Shown here piece after piece: positions 8,268-15,832 of a stretch of 64,000 bases of DNA; position 1 is the stretch's first letter, and the number at the start of each line of letters is the position of its first letter. The stretch comes from a virus. The notes under the pieces were generated by a model. The model saw nothing but the letters and a program-made list of their open reading frames with translations. It was not told where the DNA came from and did not search any database. A program made the translations under genes and the position numbers. The stretch is taken from the IMG/VR virus record IMGVR_UViG_3300027851_000016, positions 27,153 to 91,152 of that record; one strand, given 5' to 3'.

Positions 8268-9078
8268 CGAGAAGCGTATCGAGATAACGTACATCAGTGT
8301 CGATGACCTGGTGCCGATGGAAGAGAACCCGAACTTCCAGTCGGATGCAGTGTTCAACAACCTGGTGGACAACATCAGCAAGATTGGGATGGTCGAACCC
8401 ATCATGGTCGCCCCGCTGCGGGACGAGGATGGCGCGATTATCGAGGGCAAGTACAAGATTGTCTCTGGTGAGCATCGGTACTTTGCCTGCAAGATGCTTG
8501 ACTATGAAGAGGTGCCGACCATCGTCCAGATGGACTTCGATGACGACGCGGCGCGGTTCCAGCTGGTCCGCATGAACATGCTCAAGGGCAAGCTCGACCC
8601 CGTGAAGTTCACGAAGCTGTACAACCAGATGGCAGAGAAGTACGGCGAGGAACTGACCAAGGAACTGATGGGTCTGGTCGAGGAGGCGGCGTTCAAGAAC
8701 CTGTACCTGCAGGTGAAGAAGGAACTGTCGCCAGAGATGCAGGAGAAGCTCGAAGAGTCGAAGGATGACATCAAGACGGTCGATGACCTGAGTCGCGTGC
8801 TGAACGAGATGTTCAGCAAGTATGGTGACACGCTGCATCAGCACTTCATGGTGTTCCAGTACGGCGGCAAGACCCACCTGTGGGTGCAGATGTCGAAGGA
8901 CTTGAAGAAGCGGATGATTGACCAGTACGTGGAGAAGCTGAAGGCGGGGAACTTCGACATGAACGAGTTCTTCGACAAGCTCATCCTGCAGTACGGAGAC
9001 GCGGTCATGGAGACCATGGAGCCGATTGCCGTAGACGAGGATGAGGGCATCTTCGTGGATTCCGAGGGCGTGCTCTGA
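8260..9078 (+). CDS. ParB/Srx N-terminal domain protein
   Basis: The 272-residue protein starts at GTG 8260, overlapping the previous gene by 8 bp. Residues about 8-95 match a ParB-like nuclease/CTPase fold: ISVDDLVPMEENPN, then a short helix, IGMVEPIMVAPL, and YKIVSGEHRYFACKMLDYEE, which contains the G-E-x-R-x-x-A signature of ParB boxes. The rest is helical and acidic. Phage ParB-domain proteins often lie next to terminase genes and are suspected of roles in DNA processing or packaging; others couple to DNA modification. Here it links the sugar cassette to the packaging region. Confidence 0.85.
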   Translation: MPDEKRIEITYISVDDLVPMEENPNFQSDAVFNNLVDNISKIGMVEPIMVAPLRDEDGAIIEGKYKIVSGEHRYFACKMLDYEEVPTIVQMDFDDDAARFQLVRMNMLKGKLDPVKFTKLYNQMAEKYGEELTKELMGLVEEAAFKNLYLQVKKELSPEMQEKLEESKDDIKTVDDLSRVLNEMFSKYGDTLHQHFMVFQYGGKTHLWVQMSKDLKKRMIDQYVEKLKAGNFDMNEFFDKLILQYGDAVMETMEPIAVDEDEGIFVDSEGVL

Positions 9079-9599
9079 TGAAGTTGGTGCGCCCGTCTGT
9101 GGAGTACAAGGATAGCTACCTCGTAGGACTGCACGAGTTTCGTATCGACGGCATCTGTGTGGACTACGATGAGGCTGCGATTGCTGAGGACTTCGAAGGG
9201 TTCGTGCAACGACAGCTTGACGACTACGACGAGTCCAAGATTCCAGTCGGGCATGTCCCGTACCTGCGGCTGTGGGCCGTGCACGACGGAGAGTTCGTAG
9301 GGCACGTCACGATTCGATGCGGGATGAACGAGGACGTGTGGAAGAAGGGTAACGTCGGGTACGCTGTGGTGCCGTCGCGTCGGAGCCAAGGGTTCGGTAG
9401 GATGATGCTCGTTGAGGCGCTTGCACGGATAGAGCGGATGTGTGGAGAAGGACACTGGCACTGGATGGTGTTGGTGGTGTGCGGTGTGGCGAACACGTGG
9501 TCACGAAAGATAGCTGAGTCGTGTGGTGGTCGCTGGGTCGGGACGCATGAACCAGATGGAAGCAAGGTCGTGTACCTCATGCCGATAGGTGGGTGCTGA
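9078..9599 (+). CDS. GNAT-family N-acetyltransferase
   Basis: This 173-residue protein shows the GNAT core: FVGHVTIRCGMN, NVGYAVVPSRRSQGFGRMML (motif A with the Q/R-x-x-G-x-G/A-like RSQGFGRM pyrophosphate-binding turn, about residues 92-112), and a late ANTWSRKIAESCGGRWVGTH segment of motif B. It would transfer an acyl group from acyl-CoA to an amine. The N-terminal 40 residues are typical of acyltransferases in the YjcF/ElaA range. It overlaps both neighbours. Given the upstream deacetylase cassette, a re-acylation role on an amino sugar is possible, but a protein target cannot be excluded. Confidence 0.88.
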   Translation: MKLVRPSVEYKDSYLVGLHEFRIDGICVDYDEAAIAEDFEGFVQRQLDDYDESKIPVGHVPYLRLWAVHDGEFVGHVTIRCGMNEDVWKKGNVGYAVVPSRRSQGFGRMMLVEALARIERMCGEGHWHWMVLVVCGVANTWSRKIAESCGGRWVGTHEPDGSKVVYLMPIGGC

Positions 9600-10081
9600 T
9601 GGATAAGCAGTACAGCGCGGAAGAGCACCAGCTGCTGGAGGCTGGACTCAAGTTCGTGCAGACGAGTGGTGTTCCCATGACGAAGGTGGCGTGGGGGCTG
9701 GCAAGCATCATCGGGAGACAGGACAACGCTGTGTACCATCGCATGCAGTCGATGGCCAGTGGCTCGTTCGACCCGACAGCTGAGCTGGACGAGGATGTGA
9801 CCGACGAGGATGAACGACTCGACCGCAGGGTCGGTGAGGTCGTTGCTGCAAGAGTGGCGAGTATCAAGTCGTATGGAGCGCTCTGCGTGGTGGAGGGTAC
9901 GACGCGGGCGCTGCTGCTACATGTCAGCGAGATAGCCGACGAGTACATAGACGACGTGAACGAGTACCTGGCTGTCGGGGATGTCGTCCAGGCGATTCTC
10001 GTAGTGAGCACGAAAGAGGACAGGCTCGCCTTGTCAACGAAGCGCATTGGGACTGTCAAGCGGAAGACCCCGAAGGCGTGA
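9599..10081 (+). CDS. SANT/Myb-like HTH plus S1 RNA-binding domain protein
   Basis: The 160-residue protein starts at ATG 9599 inside a TGATG overlap. Residues 1-50 (YSAEEHQLLEAGLKF... GLASIIGRQDNAVYHRM) resemble a SANT/Myb-type helix-turn-helix, with a lineage-style 'GR-x-x-x-AV-x-x-R' recognition helix. After an acidic linker, residues about 76-152 form an S1 OB-fold: VGEVVAARVASIKSYGALCV, LLLHVSEIAD, LAVGDVVQAILVV and EDRLALSTKRIG are the usual S1 strand motifs. S1 domains bind RNA or single-stranded nucleic acid. A DNA-binding plus S1 combination suggests a post-transcriptional or transcriptional regulator; this is inference. Confidence 0.75.
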   Translation: MDKQYSAEEHQLLEAGLKFVQTSGVPMTKVAWGLASIIGRQDNAVYHRMQSMASGSFDPTAELDEDVTDEDERLDRRVGEVVAARVASIKSYGALCVVEGTTRALLLHVSEIADEYIDDVNEYLAVGDVVQAILVVSTKEDRLALSTKRIGTVKRKTPKA

Positions 10082-10380
10082 GCGGGTACGAAGAAGGCTT
10101 CGATGCCGCACAGACAGAAGATGTGACCTCGATTCGAGTGCAGGTAGGCCCATGGCTCGACATGGTGGCGACTGGTCCACGAGTGGCGGTGGCACTGGAG
10201 ACGTTCCTGAAGGTGCACGGAGGGAAGTTGCGGGAGGAGGGGGAAGTCAGCTTCCTGTACCTCTGCCGTGATTGGTTCAGGATGCGGGAGTTCGACGCGC
10301 ACATCGAACCGTGCAGCGACCTGAACAGGTTCCAGAAGATGTTCTTGAACCGACTGCTCAAGATAGACGGGAAGCCATAG
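10078..10380 (+). CDS. Hypothetical protein, 100 aa
   Basis: GTG 10078 overlaps the stop of the S1 gene (GTGA). The protein is predicted soluble and mixed alpha/beta, with WLDMVATGPRVAVALETFLK and a C-terminal basic helix NRFQKMFLNRLLKIDGKP. No family is recognised. It is the last gene of the left-hand operon before a 255-bp non-coding block. Confidence 0.65.
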   Translation: MSGYEEGFDAAQTEDVTSIRVQVGPWLDMVATGPRVAVALETFLKVHGGKLREEGEVSFLYLCRDWFRMREFDAHIEPCSDLNRFQKMFLNRLLKIDGKP

Positions 10381-10635
10381 CTGTCACGACTTGTCAGCAG
10401 AATAGCTCGAAACGGACCCTCGTTCGCTCGAAAGGCGGCGGGGGTCTTGTCATGAGTGGTTGTGTTGTCAGTAGAGGGGGATGTAGAGTTGTCAGCAAGG
10501 TGTTAGTTGTCAGTCGGAATCGAAGGCGGCGGCGGGCACCGAAAAAGCGGGGAAACGTATGGTGTATGCTCGGAAGATAGTAAGAGCAGGCAACGTACGC
10601 CGAACAGTACAAGACACGCAGGGAGTGACAGGACA
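10381..10635 (+). promoter_or_regulatory. Non-coding block with five TTGTCA motifs, candidate regulatory or packaging site
   Basis: No gene is supported in this 255-bp stretch. It contains five TTGTCA hexamers in the same orientation at 10391, 10447, 10465, 10489 and 10507, four of them followed by G; the spacings are 56, 18, 24 and 18 bp. There is also a direct GCTCGAAA repeat and a GC-rich run. No good -10 sits 16-18 bp from any of them, so they do not look like -35 boxes. Position immediately upstream of the terminase genes suggests binding sites for the small terminase subunit (cos or pac type) or for a late regulator; both are inference. Confidence 0.45.
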
Positions 10636-10848
10636 GTGGCACAGGCAGAGGCATGCGGTCAGCGAGGTCCCGCTACAGACCCGCGCAGGGACGACAGTCC
10701 AGTCCTCGTCAGGGTGACGCCCTCGTTCTTGGAGACGGTGATTGCCCAGTCAAGTCCGCCAGGATTCGCACGGTTCGTCACGTGGCGTGAGCCTGATGCG
10801 AACGGTGTGTACACGCCGATGGTCACGCAGGTGAAGTGCGATGGCTGA
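10636..10848 (+). CDS. Small hypothetical protein upstream of terminase
   Basis: GTG 10636 opens a 70-residue frame preceded by CAGGGAGTGACAGGACA. The C-terminal 45 residues (VLVRVTPSFLETVIAQ, then FARFVTWREPDANG) look folded, while the N-terminus is polar. It overlaps the next gene by 8 bp. No family is recognised; its position suggests an accessory to packaging. The upstream continuation of the frame to 10507 lacks a ribosome site and was not used. Confidence 0.55.
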   Translation: MAQAEACGQRGPATDPRRDDSPVLVRVTPSFLETVIAQSSPPGFARFVTWREPDANGVYTPMVTQVKCDG

Positions 10849-11482
10849 GAAGAAGGCCGCTCGTAGGCAACGCTCAGACGCGTTCTCCGACCTGAAGGCC
10901 ATGTACTGCTACGGTGACATGGACAAGAAGGTCAAGGCAGGTATTGCCGTCGAGGAGATTGCCCGCTGGCTACAGGAGGACTGTTTCCAGTTGCTGGGAA
11001 TCAAGAGGGACAGTCTGGTACGGAAGCTGTACAGGTACAAGGCCCAGCTGCCCGCTGCCGACCTGGTGAAGAACCCGCCCCTGTACCTGGAGAGGGCGAT
11101 TGAGAAGCTCAGGCGCGGAGTGAACGAGGTCGAGGAGCTAGAGAAGCTGTACCTGCTCCAGTTGAAGCGCATCAGCATGGATGCCGAGACCGAGGAACGC
11201 ATCACGAAACTGTTCAGCGGGACGAACGCTGAGATTCGGACGGCAGCAGACCTGCTCGCTAAGATGATGCAGATGAAGCAGGAACTCGGTATCGTCCAGA
11301 AGGTGCCTGACCGCATCGACCTCGGTGGTGGGGTCAACGTCGGTCACCTGGTAGACGAGGATACCGACGAGGGTACGAAGGCCAAGTTGGGACTACTGGC
11401 TGGCAAGTTGCTCGATGCGATGGGAAAGTCGGTAGCAGAGGCGGAGAAGACGCAGGACGAGGAGGATTCTGATGTTGGCTGA
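10841..11482 (+). CDS. Probable terminase small subunit
   Basis: This 213-residue protein has a basic N-terminus (KKAARRQRSDAF), a helix-turn-helix-like segment GIAVEEIARWLQEDCFQLLG followed by RDSLVRKLYRYK, then a long helical, coiled-coil-like central region rich in Glu, Lys and Leu (LERAIEKLRRGVNEVEELEK), and an acidic C-terminus. DNA-binding N-terminus plus oligomerising helices is the usual arrangement of small terminase subunits, which recognise the packaging site and regulate the large subunit. Position 1.3 kb upstream of the large terminase supports this. Direct homology was not established. Confidence 0.55.
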   Translation: MAEKKAARRQRSDAFSDLKAMYCYGDMDKKVKAGIAVEEIARWLQEDCFQLLGIKRDSLVRKLYRYKAQLPAADLVKNPPLYLERAIEKLRRGVNEVEELEKLYLLQLKRISMDAETEERITKLFSGTNAEIRTAADLLAKMMQMKQELGIVQKVPDRIDLGGGVNVGHLVDEDTDEGTKAKLGLLAGKLLDAMGKSVAEAEKTQDEEDSDVG

Positions 11483-11642
11483 GGTGTTCGTGCTGATTGC
11501 CGTCAGTGCCATCGCTAGTGCGCTGGTCCTGTTCCTGCCTCGGAAGGAAGACCGTGTGAAGAGCTTGTCGCTGCCCGAGAATCCGAGTACTGGGCAGAAT
11601 CCGTTCGATGTTGACCTGGGGTCTGGAGAGGAACAGTCATGA
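11472..11642 (+). CDS. Small single-span membrane protein, 56 aa
   Basis: ATG 11472 opens a frame whose first 22 residues are hydrophobic (EVFVLIAVSAIASALVLFLP), followed by a KED basic/acidic boundary and a polar, probably cytoplasmic tail. It overlaps the previous gene by 11 bp and the next by 4 bp. Such small membrane proteins are common between packaging genes; no function is assigned. Confidence 0.6.
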   Translation: MLAEVFVLIAVSAIASALVLFLPRKEDRVKSLSLPENPSTGQNPFDVDLGSGEEQS

Positions 11643-11902
11643 AGGTGCAGGTAGTGGTGAGTATGAGCGGCCAGTTCACGCTCGAAGTCGAGGGGGTGGA
11701 CAAGGTCACCGCTGATGACATCATCGCGAAGGCCACTGAGATGTGGGGAGTCTCGCCCGATGAGCTGTTCCAGCCGTTCGTCGTGGCGGCGAGCATGAGT
11801 AGTGGTGGGCATCGTCTGCTCGAAGGGACGGACAATGTCCTGGAGGGCCTTGGCGACGGCAGCATGCTCCGTGTGGCAATGCCCCTCCGAGCGAAGGACT
11901 GA
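11639..11902 (+). CDS. Ubiquitin-like (beta-grasp) protein, YukD/EsaB-like
   Basis: The 87-residue protein begins MKVQVVVSMSGQFTLEVEGV, continues with a helix DDIIAKATEMWGVSPDELF, and ends with LEGTDNVLEGLGDGSMLRVA and a basic tail. This strand-strand-helix-strand order with a Gly-Asp-Gly turn before the final strand is the layout of small ubiquitin-like proteins such as YukD/EsaB of type VII secretion. There is no C-terminal Gly-Gly for conjugation. Fold assignment is from pattern only. It is translationally coupled to the membrane protein upstream. Confidence 0.55.
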   Translation: MKVQVVVSMSGQFTLEVEGVDKVTADDIIAKATEMWGVSPDELFQPFVVAASMSSGGHRLLEGTDNVLEGLGDGSMLRVAMPLRAKD

Positions 11903-11905
11903 CCG

Positions 11906-12229
11906 ATGCTGAGACCAAGTCTGGTGCGGGCCATCGGCGTGGAGATGCGGGCGGCTCAGGACAAGCATGGAGACCAGTACGTCGAGAACCTGACGATGCG
12001 TTCCTCGATTGACCTGCACCTCGTGCATTCGATGGTGTCTGCTGGTGCGATGGCGCGGTCGATGTGCGACGAGGGGTACCCGACTCAGCTGGCCGTCCTC
12101 ATGGAAGAGGTCGGTGAGGTGGTCGAGGCGGTGCTTGCTGGGAGCGACCCGACAGAGGAACTGATTCAGGTGGCGGCGATGGCAGCGGCCATGGCCCAGA
12201 AGCAGATGGGGGAGGTTGACGAGGGGTGA
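11906..12229 (+). CDS. MazG-like / all-alpha NTP pyrophosphohydrolase-type protein
   Basis: The 107-residue protein is all-helical. LAVLMEEVGEVVEAVLAG (about residues 63-80) carries the E-x-x-E motif of MazG-like enzymes, and EELIQVAAMAAAMAQKQM supplies the second helix that usually holds the E-x-x-D-type metal ligands, here partly replaced by Gln/Ala. MazG-type enzymes hydrolyse NTPs to NMP and pyrophosphate and in phages may lower alarmone levels or sanitise nucleotides. The degraded second motif leaves activity uncertain. Confidence 0.65.
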   Translation: MLRPSLVRAIGVEMRAAQDKHGDQYVENLTMRSSIDLHLVHSMVSAGAMARSMCDEGYPTQLAVLMEEVGEVVEAVLAGSDPTEELIQVAAMAAAMAQKQMGEVDEG

Positions 12230-12537
12230 GTGAGTTGACCACTGACCCGAAGGACCCGAGACTCGGTCATGGGGTGGACACCGAACCAGTACCACAGAAT
12301 GAGGCGTACCTCGTCCTGTCGGAGGAGGAGCGTGCGCAGGGATTCGTCCGTCCTGTTCGCAGGGCATACGTGCACAAGACGTGCGGGTCCCTGACGATGA
12401 TGAGTCGGGCAATAGCTGAGACCTACGCTCGTGACCCGAAGTTCTACGGAGCGACGTACTGCTGCGCATGCCAGAAGCACCTGCCAGTCAGCGAGTTCGC
12501 CTGGGATGACGGTGTCGGAACGCCCGTCGGTTCCTGA
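12226..12537 (+). CDS. Zinc-binding hypothetical protein with TYARDPKFYGATYC motif
   Basis: GTG 12226 overlaps the previous stop (GTGA). The 103-residue protein has FVRPVRRAYVHKTCGSLTMM and AETYARDPKFYGATYCCACQ followed by KHLPVSEFAW, giving Cys and His positions for one zinc site. I recognise this as a family that recurs in phages of soil and aquatic bacteria, without a known role. It lies among small genes just before the large terminase. Confidence 0.75.
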   Translation: MSELTTDPKDPRLGHGVDTEPVPQNEAYLVLSEEERAQGFVRPVRRAYVHKTCGSLTMMSRAIAETYARDPKFYGATYCCACQKHLPVSEFAWDDGVGTPVGS

Positions 12538-12549
12538 AAAGGAGTGGCT

Positions 12550-12699
12550 GTGGCAAAGCATCGCAAGAAGGCCAACCGAACGGCACGGGCGGGCTGTCAC
12601 TACTGCAAGCCCTGGAAGTTGCGTTTGAGGGGCCGCACCTCGCCAGACTTCGAATCGTTCTCGGCGCACCGTAGGCGCGTGACTATAGGAGAGGACTAG
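12550..12699 (+). CDS. Small basic Cys-containing protein, 49 aa
   Basis: AAAAGGAG precedes GTG 12550 (an in-frame GTG at 12544 is closer to the ribosome site). The product is strongly basic (AKHRKKANRTARAGCHYCKP) with a CHYCKPWK motif resembling small phage and bacterial proteins with a CxxCKPxK signature. It could bind nucleic acid, but this is not shown. The frame ends 2 bp before the next start. Confidence 0.55.
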   Translation: MAKHRKKANRTARAGCHYCKPWKLRLRGRTSPDFESFSAHRRRVTIGED

Positions 12700-12701
12700 A
12701 C

Positions 12702-12833
12702 ATGAGTCTCGTACCACCGTCGAAGTTCGACCAGGGCAGGTTCGCTCTTGCATACCTGACGATTGTCATGACGGTCGCAGGGGCGTGCGGAGTCACATGG
12801 TTGGTGGCCAAGCTGTTTGGCATGCTTCCGTGA
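12702..12833 (+). CDS. Small single-span membrane protein, 43 aa
   Basis: ATG 12702, preceded by ATAGGAGAGG, opens a 43-residue frame with one hydrophobic segment (RFALAYLTIVMTVAGACGVT) and a short C-terminus. Its stop overlaps the GTG start of the large terminase (GTGA), so the two are coupled. No function can be given. Confidence 0.6.
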   Translation: MSLVPPSKFDQGRFALAYLTIVMTVAGACGVTWLVAKLFGMLP

Positions 12834-15799
12834 TAGACCTGAACGACCTCCGACTGAAGCCGATGCTCGATGAGTTGACGCGTGGGTTCACGCAGTCGGA
12901 CATCGAACTGCTGAAGGCCGTGCTCAAGCAGAATCCTGGCAGCGAGATAGAGGTGCTGCAGGACCTGATGGGGTACACGTATAGGCACACGCCCGTACCG
13001 ACCCGCCAGTTCATCGAGGACCCGTACTACCTGGGGCTGCAGGGTCAGGTGTTCCCGAAGCTGCTGGATGACATCGAGGAGTTGTTCGAGGGGGAGTATG
13101 TCGAGGCGGTACTCACTGGCGCGATTGGGTGGGGTAAGGCGTGCAGCCTTGACACGCGGGTACCGACACGTCATGGGTGGACGACCTTTGGTGAAGTCAC
13201 GGTCGGGGACGAACTGTTCGATGAGCAGGGTAGGCTCTGTAAGGTAACCAAGAAGACAGAAGTCATGTACGACAGGCCCTGCTTCGAAGTCACGTTCTCA
13301 GATGGGACGAAGCTGGTTGCAGATGCGGAGCATCAGTGGCTTGCATCCGAGTGGTCTGAGCGAGCTAATGCTGCGCGGAGTGGGGGAGAGCTGCATGAGC
13401 GTGTGGTCACGACTGCGGAGATGGCAGCCAGCCTGAAGCACGGTCGAATGAACAACTGGGCTGTGCGGGTTGCAGAGGCACTGGACCTGCCAAAGCAGGT
13501 GCTACCAGTAGACCCATACGTGCTCGGTGTGTGGCTCGGAGACGGGAACTCAGCAGACGGTGCGTTCACGTGTTTCGACCCAGAGATTGTCGAGGAGATT
13601 CGCAGGCGAGGCTACGAGGTTCGTGAGCAGCACGCTTCGCAAGGAAGGTACACGATAGTAGGGCTGAAGGTGCAGTTGCGGGAGCTGGGCGTGCTTGGGA
13701 ACAAGCATGTGCCTGCCCTGTACTTTAGAGGTAGCATCGACCAGCGCACGGACTTGCTCAAGGGTTTGATGGATACGGATGGTTCGATTGAGACTTGTGG
13801 TCGTGCAGAGTTCGTCGGTGTGAGCAAAGCACTCGTAGAGTCCGTACGCGAACTCGCTGCAAGCCTCGGGCACAAGCCTGTGTGGTCAGAAGGAACAGCA
13901 CGTGTTGATGGCAAGGATTGTGGAGCAAAGTACCGAGTCCGATTCACGCCAGACACGCCTGTGTTCTGTTTGACTAGGAAGTTGGAGCGGCAACGCGTGG
14001 CGGGGAAGCAGGGACTGCGGAACAAGCGCAGGTACGTGACTGCTGTGGTTCCAGTAGAGAGTGTTCCAGTCAGGTGCATCGAAGTGGATTCACCATCGCA
14101 CTTGTTCCTGGTAGGTGACTGCTTCGTCCCGACGCACAACAGCACGTTCGCTGAGATAGCCCAGTGCCGCATGCTCTACGAAATCAGCTGCCTGAGAGAC
14201 CCGCAGAGGGTGTACGGACTGATGCGTGGGTCGGTCATCGTCCTGCTGAACGTCGGTGTGACGCGGACCAACGCCGAGAAGATTGTCTTCCAGGGGGTCA
14301 AGAACAAGCTGCACGCTGCCCCGTACTTCGTGGAGAAGTTCCCGTACGGGCCGTGGATGAACGAACTGAGGTTCCCGAACAACATCTGGCTGTTCCCCGC
14401 AACGCCGAGCGACAGTGGTGTCATCGGGTACAACGTCTTCGGCGGGGTCATGGACGAAGTGAACTTCATGAGCATCGTGGAGAAGTCGAACTCGTCTCGG
14501 GGTGGGACGGGTCGGTTCGACCAGGCGGAGACCCTGCACAAGTCTCTGATTCGACGGATGAAGTCCCGATTCATGAAGAAGGGCAAGCTCCCTGGCATCC
14601 TGCTGCAGATTTCGTCTAGTCGGTACCCCGAGGACTTCACCGAGCGCCGCATCAAGGAGGCTGAGGATGACCCGACGGTCTTCGTGCGTCGGTACAGCCA
14701 GTGGGACACGTTCCCCGAGGACAGATGGACTGGGAAGCGGTTCTGGATAAGCCTCGGAGACGGCACGGAACAGCCACGGGTGATACACGGCCCCGAGGAG
14801 CTGAAGGCGGCGGAGGACAAGGGCCTGCCCCTGTTGGATGTGCCCGAGGAGTTCGAGCGTGACTTCGAGGCTGACATCGACGCTGCGATTCGAGACCTGG
14901 CTGGTCGGCCTACGCTCACGATTCGCCCGTACATCCGCTACCGACACAAGGTGGCGGAGGCGCTGGCGCGGGGCGAGACCGAGTTGGGTCTGGTGCACCC
15001 GTTCTCGAAGACGGAGTCCACGCTGAAGGATGGCGGCTCGTTCGTACTGGAGAAGCTCGCCATCCCGAGGCTCAAGCAGCAGATTGCGAGTGGCACACTG
15101 GGGGACGTGGAACTGGCAGCAGCCAAGGACGAGCTTGCGTTCCTGAAGAGCAAGCCCCGCTTCGTCCATGCTGACCTCTCGGTCACGGGGGACAGCACGG
15201 GTATCGCGATGGGTTACGTCCGTGGGTACCGTGAGGTGGTCAGACGGAACGAGGCGGGGGAGCAGTACACGACGCGTATGCCCATCGTCGTGATTGAGTT
15301 CATGCTCAGGGTGAACCCACCGCAGAACGGCGAGATTGAGTTCGCTGACGTGCGGTCGCTCGTACTGGAGCTGCGGAGCTACGGGTACCCGATTCGAAGC
15401 GTCACGTTCGACTCGTTCCAGTCCCGTGACTCGATGCAGGCGTTCAAGCGGGTAGGAATCGACTCGTCGCACCTGTCGGCGGACACGAACCTTGAGGTGT
15501 ATGCTGCGTACAAGGATGCGCTCTACGAGGACAGGTTCATCACGTACCAGTACGACAAGCTGTTCGAGGAGACCATCCGACTGGAGAAGAACGAGAAGAC
15601 GGGAAGGGTGGACCACCCTGCGAACGGTTCGAAGGACGTGGCAGATGCGGTCGCTTGCGTATGCTACGGCTGCGTCAAGGACGGCATCAGGTCCCCCGCT
15701 CCGCCTCCGTCGTACGGCGACATGTCCACGCCACGACAGTCGTCAGCGGTGCCCACGATGGGGGAAGTGGAACCGAGAGTTCCCGAGATAGTCACGTAG
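12830..15799 (+). CDS. terL: Terminase large subunit, interrupted by an intein
   Basis: The precursor is 989 residues; removing the 334-residue intein leaves a host protein of about 655 residues, a normal terminase length. The ATPase P-loop becomes GAIGWGK-STFAEIA after splicing (K103 joined to S438), the Walker B region is VFGGVMDEVNFM, and the C-terminal RNase H-like nuclease shows FVHADLSVTGDSTGIAM, SVTFDSFQSRDSM and KDVADAVACV, whose acidic residues match the metal site. The enzyme translocates DNA into the prohead at the portal and cuts the concatemer. GTG 12830 was chosen over 12785 because it overlaps the upstream gene as GTGA and gives VIDLNDLRLKPML at the N-terminus. Confidence 0.93.
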   Translation: MIDLNDLRLKPMLDELTRGFTQSDIELLKAVLKQNPGSEIEVLQDLMGYTYRHTPVPTRQFIEDPYYLGLQGQVFPKLLDDIEELFEGEYVEAVLTGAIGWGKACSLDTRVPTRHGWTTFGEVTVGDELFDEQGRLCKVTKKTEVMYDRPCFEVTFSDGTKLVADAEHQWLASEWSERANAARSGGELHERVVTTAEMAASLKHGRMNNWAVRVAEALDLPKQVLPVDPYVLGVWLGDGNSADGAFTCFDPEIVEEIRRRGYEVREQHASQGRYTIVGLKVQLRELGVLGNKHVPALYFRGSIDQRTDLLKGLMDTDGSIETCGRAEFVGVSKALVESVRELAASLGHKPVWSEGTARVDGKDCGAKYRVRFTPDTPVFCLTRKLERQRVAGKQGLRNKRRYVTAVVPVESVPVRCIEVDSPSHLFLVGDCFVPTHNSTFAEIAQCRMLYEISCLRDPQRVYGLMRGSVIVLLNVGVTRTNAEKIVFQGVKNKLHAAPYFVEKFPYGPWMNELRFPNNIWLFPATPSDSGVIGYNVFGGVMDEVNFMSIVEKSNSSRGGTGRFDQAETLHKSLIRRMKSRFMKKGKLPGILLQISSSRYPEDFTERRIKEAEDDPTVFVRRYSQWDTFPEDRWTGKRFWISLGDGTEQPRVIHGPEELKAAEDKGLPLLDVPEEFERDFEADIDAAIRDLAGRPTLTIRPYIRYRHKVAEALARGETELGLVHPFSKTESTLKDGGSFVLEKLAIPRLKQQIASGTLGDVELAAAKDELAFLKSKPRFVHADLSVTGDSTGIAMGYVRGYREVVRRNEAGEQYTTRMPIVVIEFMLRVNPPQNGEIEFADVRSLVLELRSYGYPIRSVTFDSFQSRDSMQAFKRVGIDSSHLSADTNLEVYAAYKDALYEDRFITYQYDKLFEETIRLEKNEKTGRVDHPANGSKDVADAVACVCYGCVKDGIRSPAPPPSYGDMSTPRQSSAVPTMGEVEPRVPEIVT
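13139..14140 (+). other. Class 3-type intein with LAGLIDADG homing endonuclease, inside terL
   Basis: The 334-residue intein is in frame within the terminase. It begins at Ala (ACSLDTRVPTRHGWTTFG) and ends VPTHN, followed by Ser of the extein. Splicing blocks are visible: block A/DT and GEVTVGDELFDEQG, block B ADAEHQW, block F PVRCIEV and block G FVPTHN. The Trp after the block B His, the Cys in block F and the Thr before the terminal His-Asn form the WCT triplet of class 3 inteins, which lack an N-terminal nucleophile, agreeing with Ala at position 1. Two dodecapeptides, VLGVWLGDGNSADG and LLKGLMDTDGSI, mark a LAGLIDADG endonuclease. Confidence 0.9.
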
Positions 15800-15832
15800 G
15801 TAGTAGACTGTGCGAGAAGGGAGGCGAGGTCC

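Noticed and set aside
10391-10512. TTGTCA motifs as -35 promoter boxes
   Set aside because: No acceptable -10 hexamer occurs 16-18 bp downstream of any of them; the sequence there is G/C-rich.
13142-14140. Class 1 intein boundary beginning with Cys
   Set aside because: That boundary leaves an Ala between Lys and Ser of the Walker A motif; starting at the Ala restores GKS and agrees with the WCT residues.
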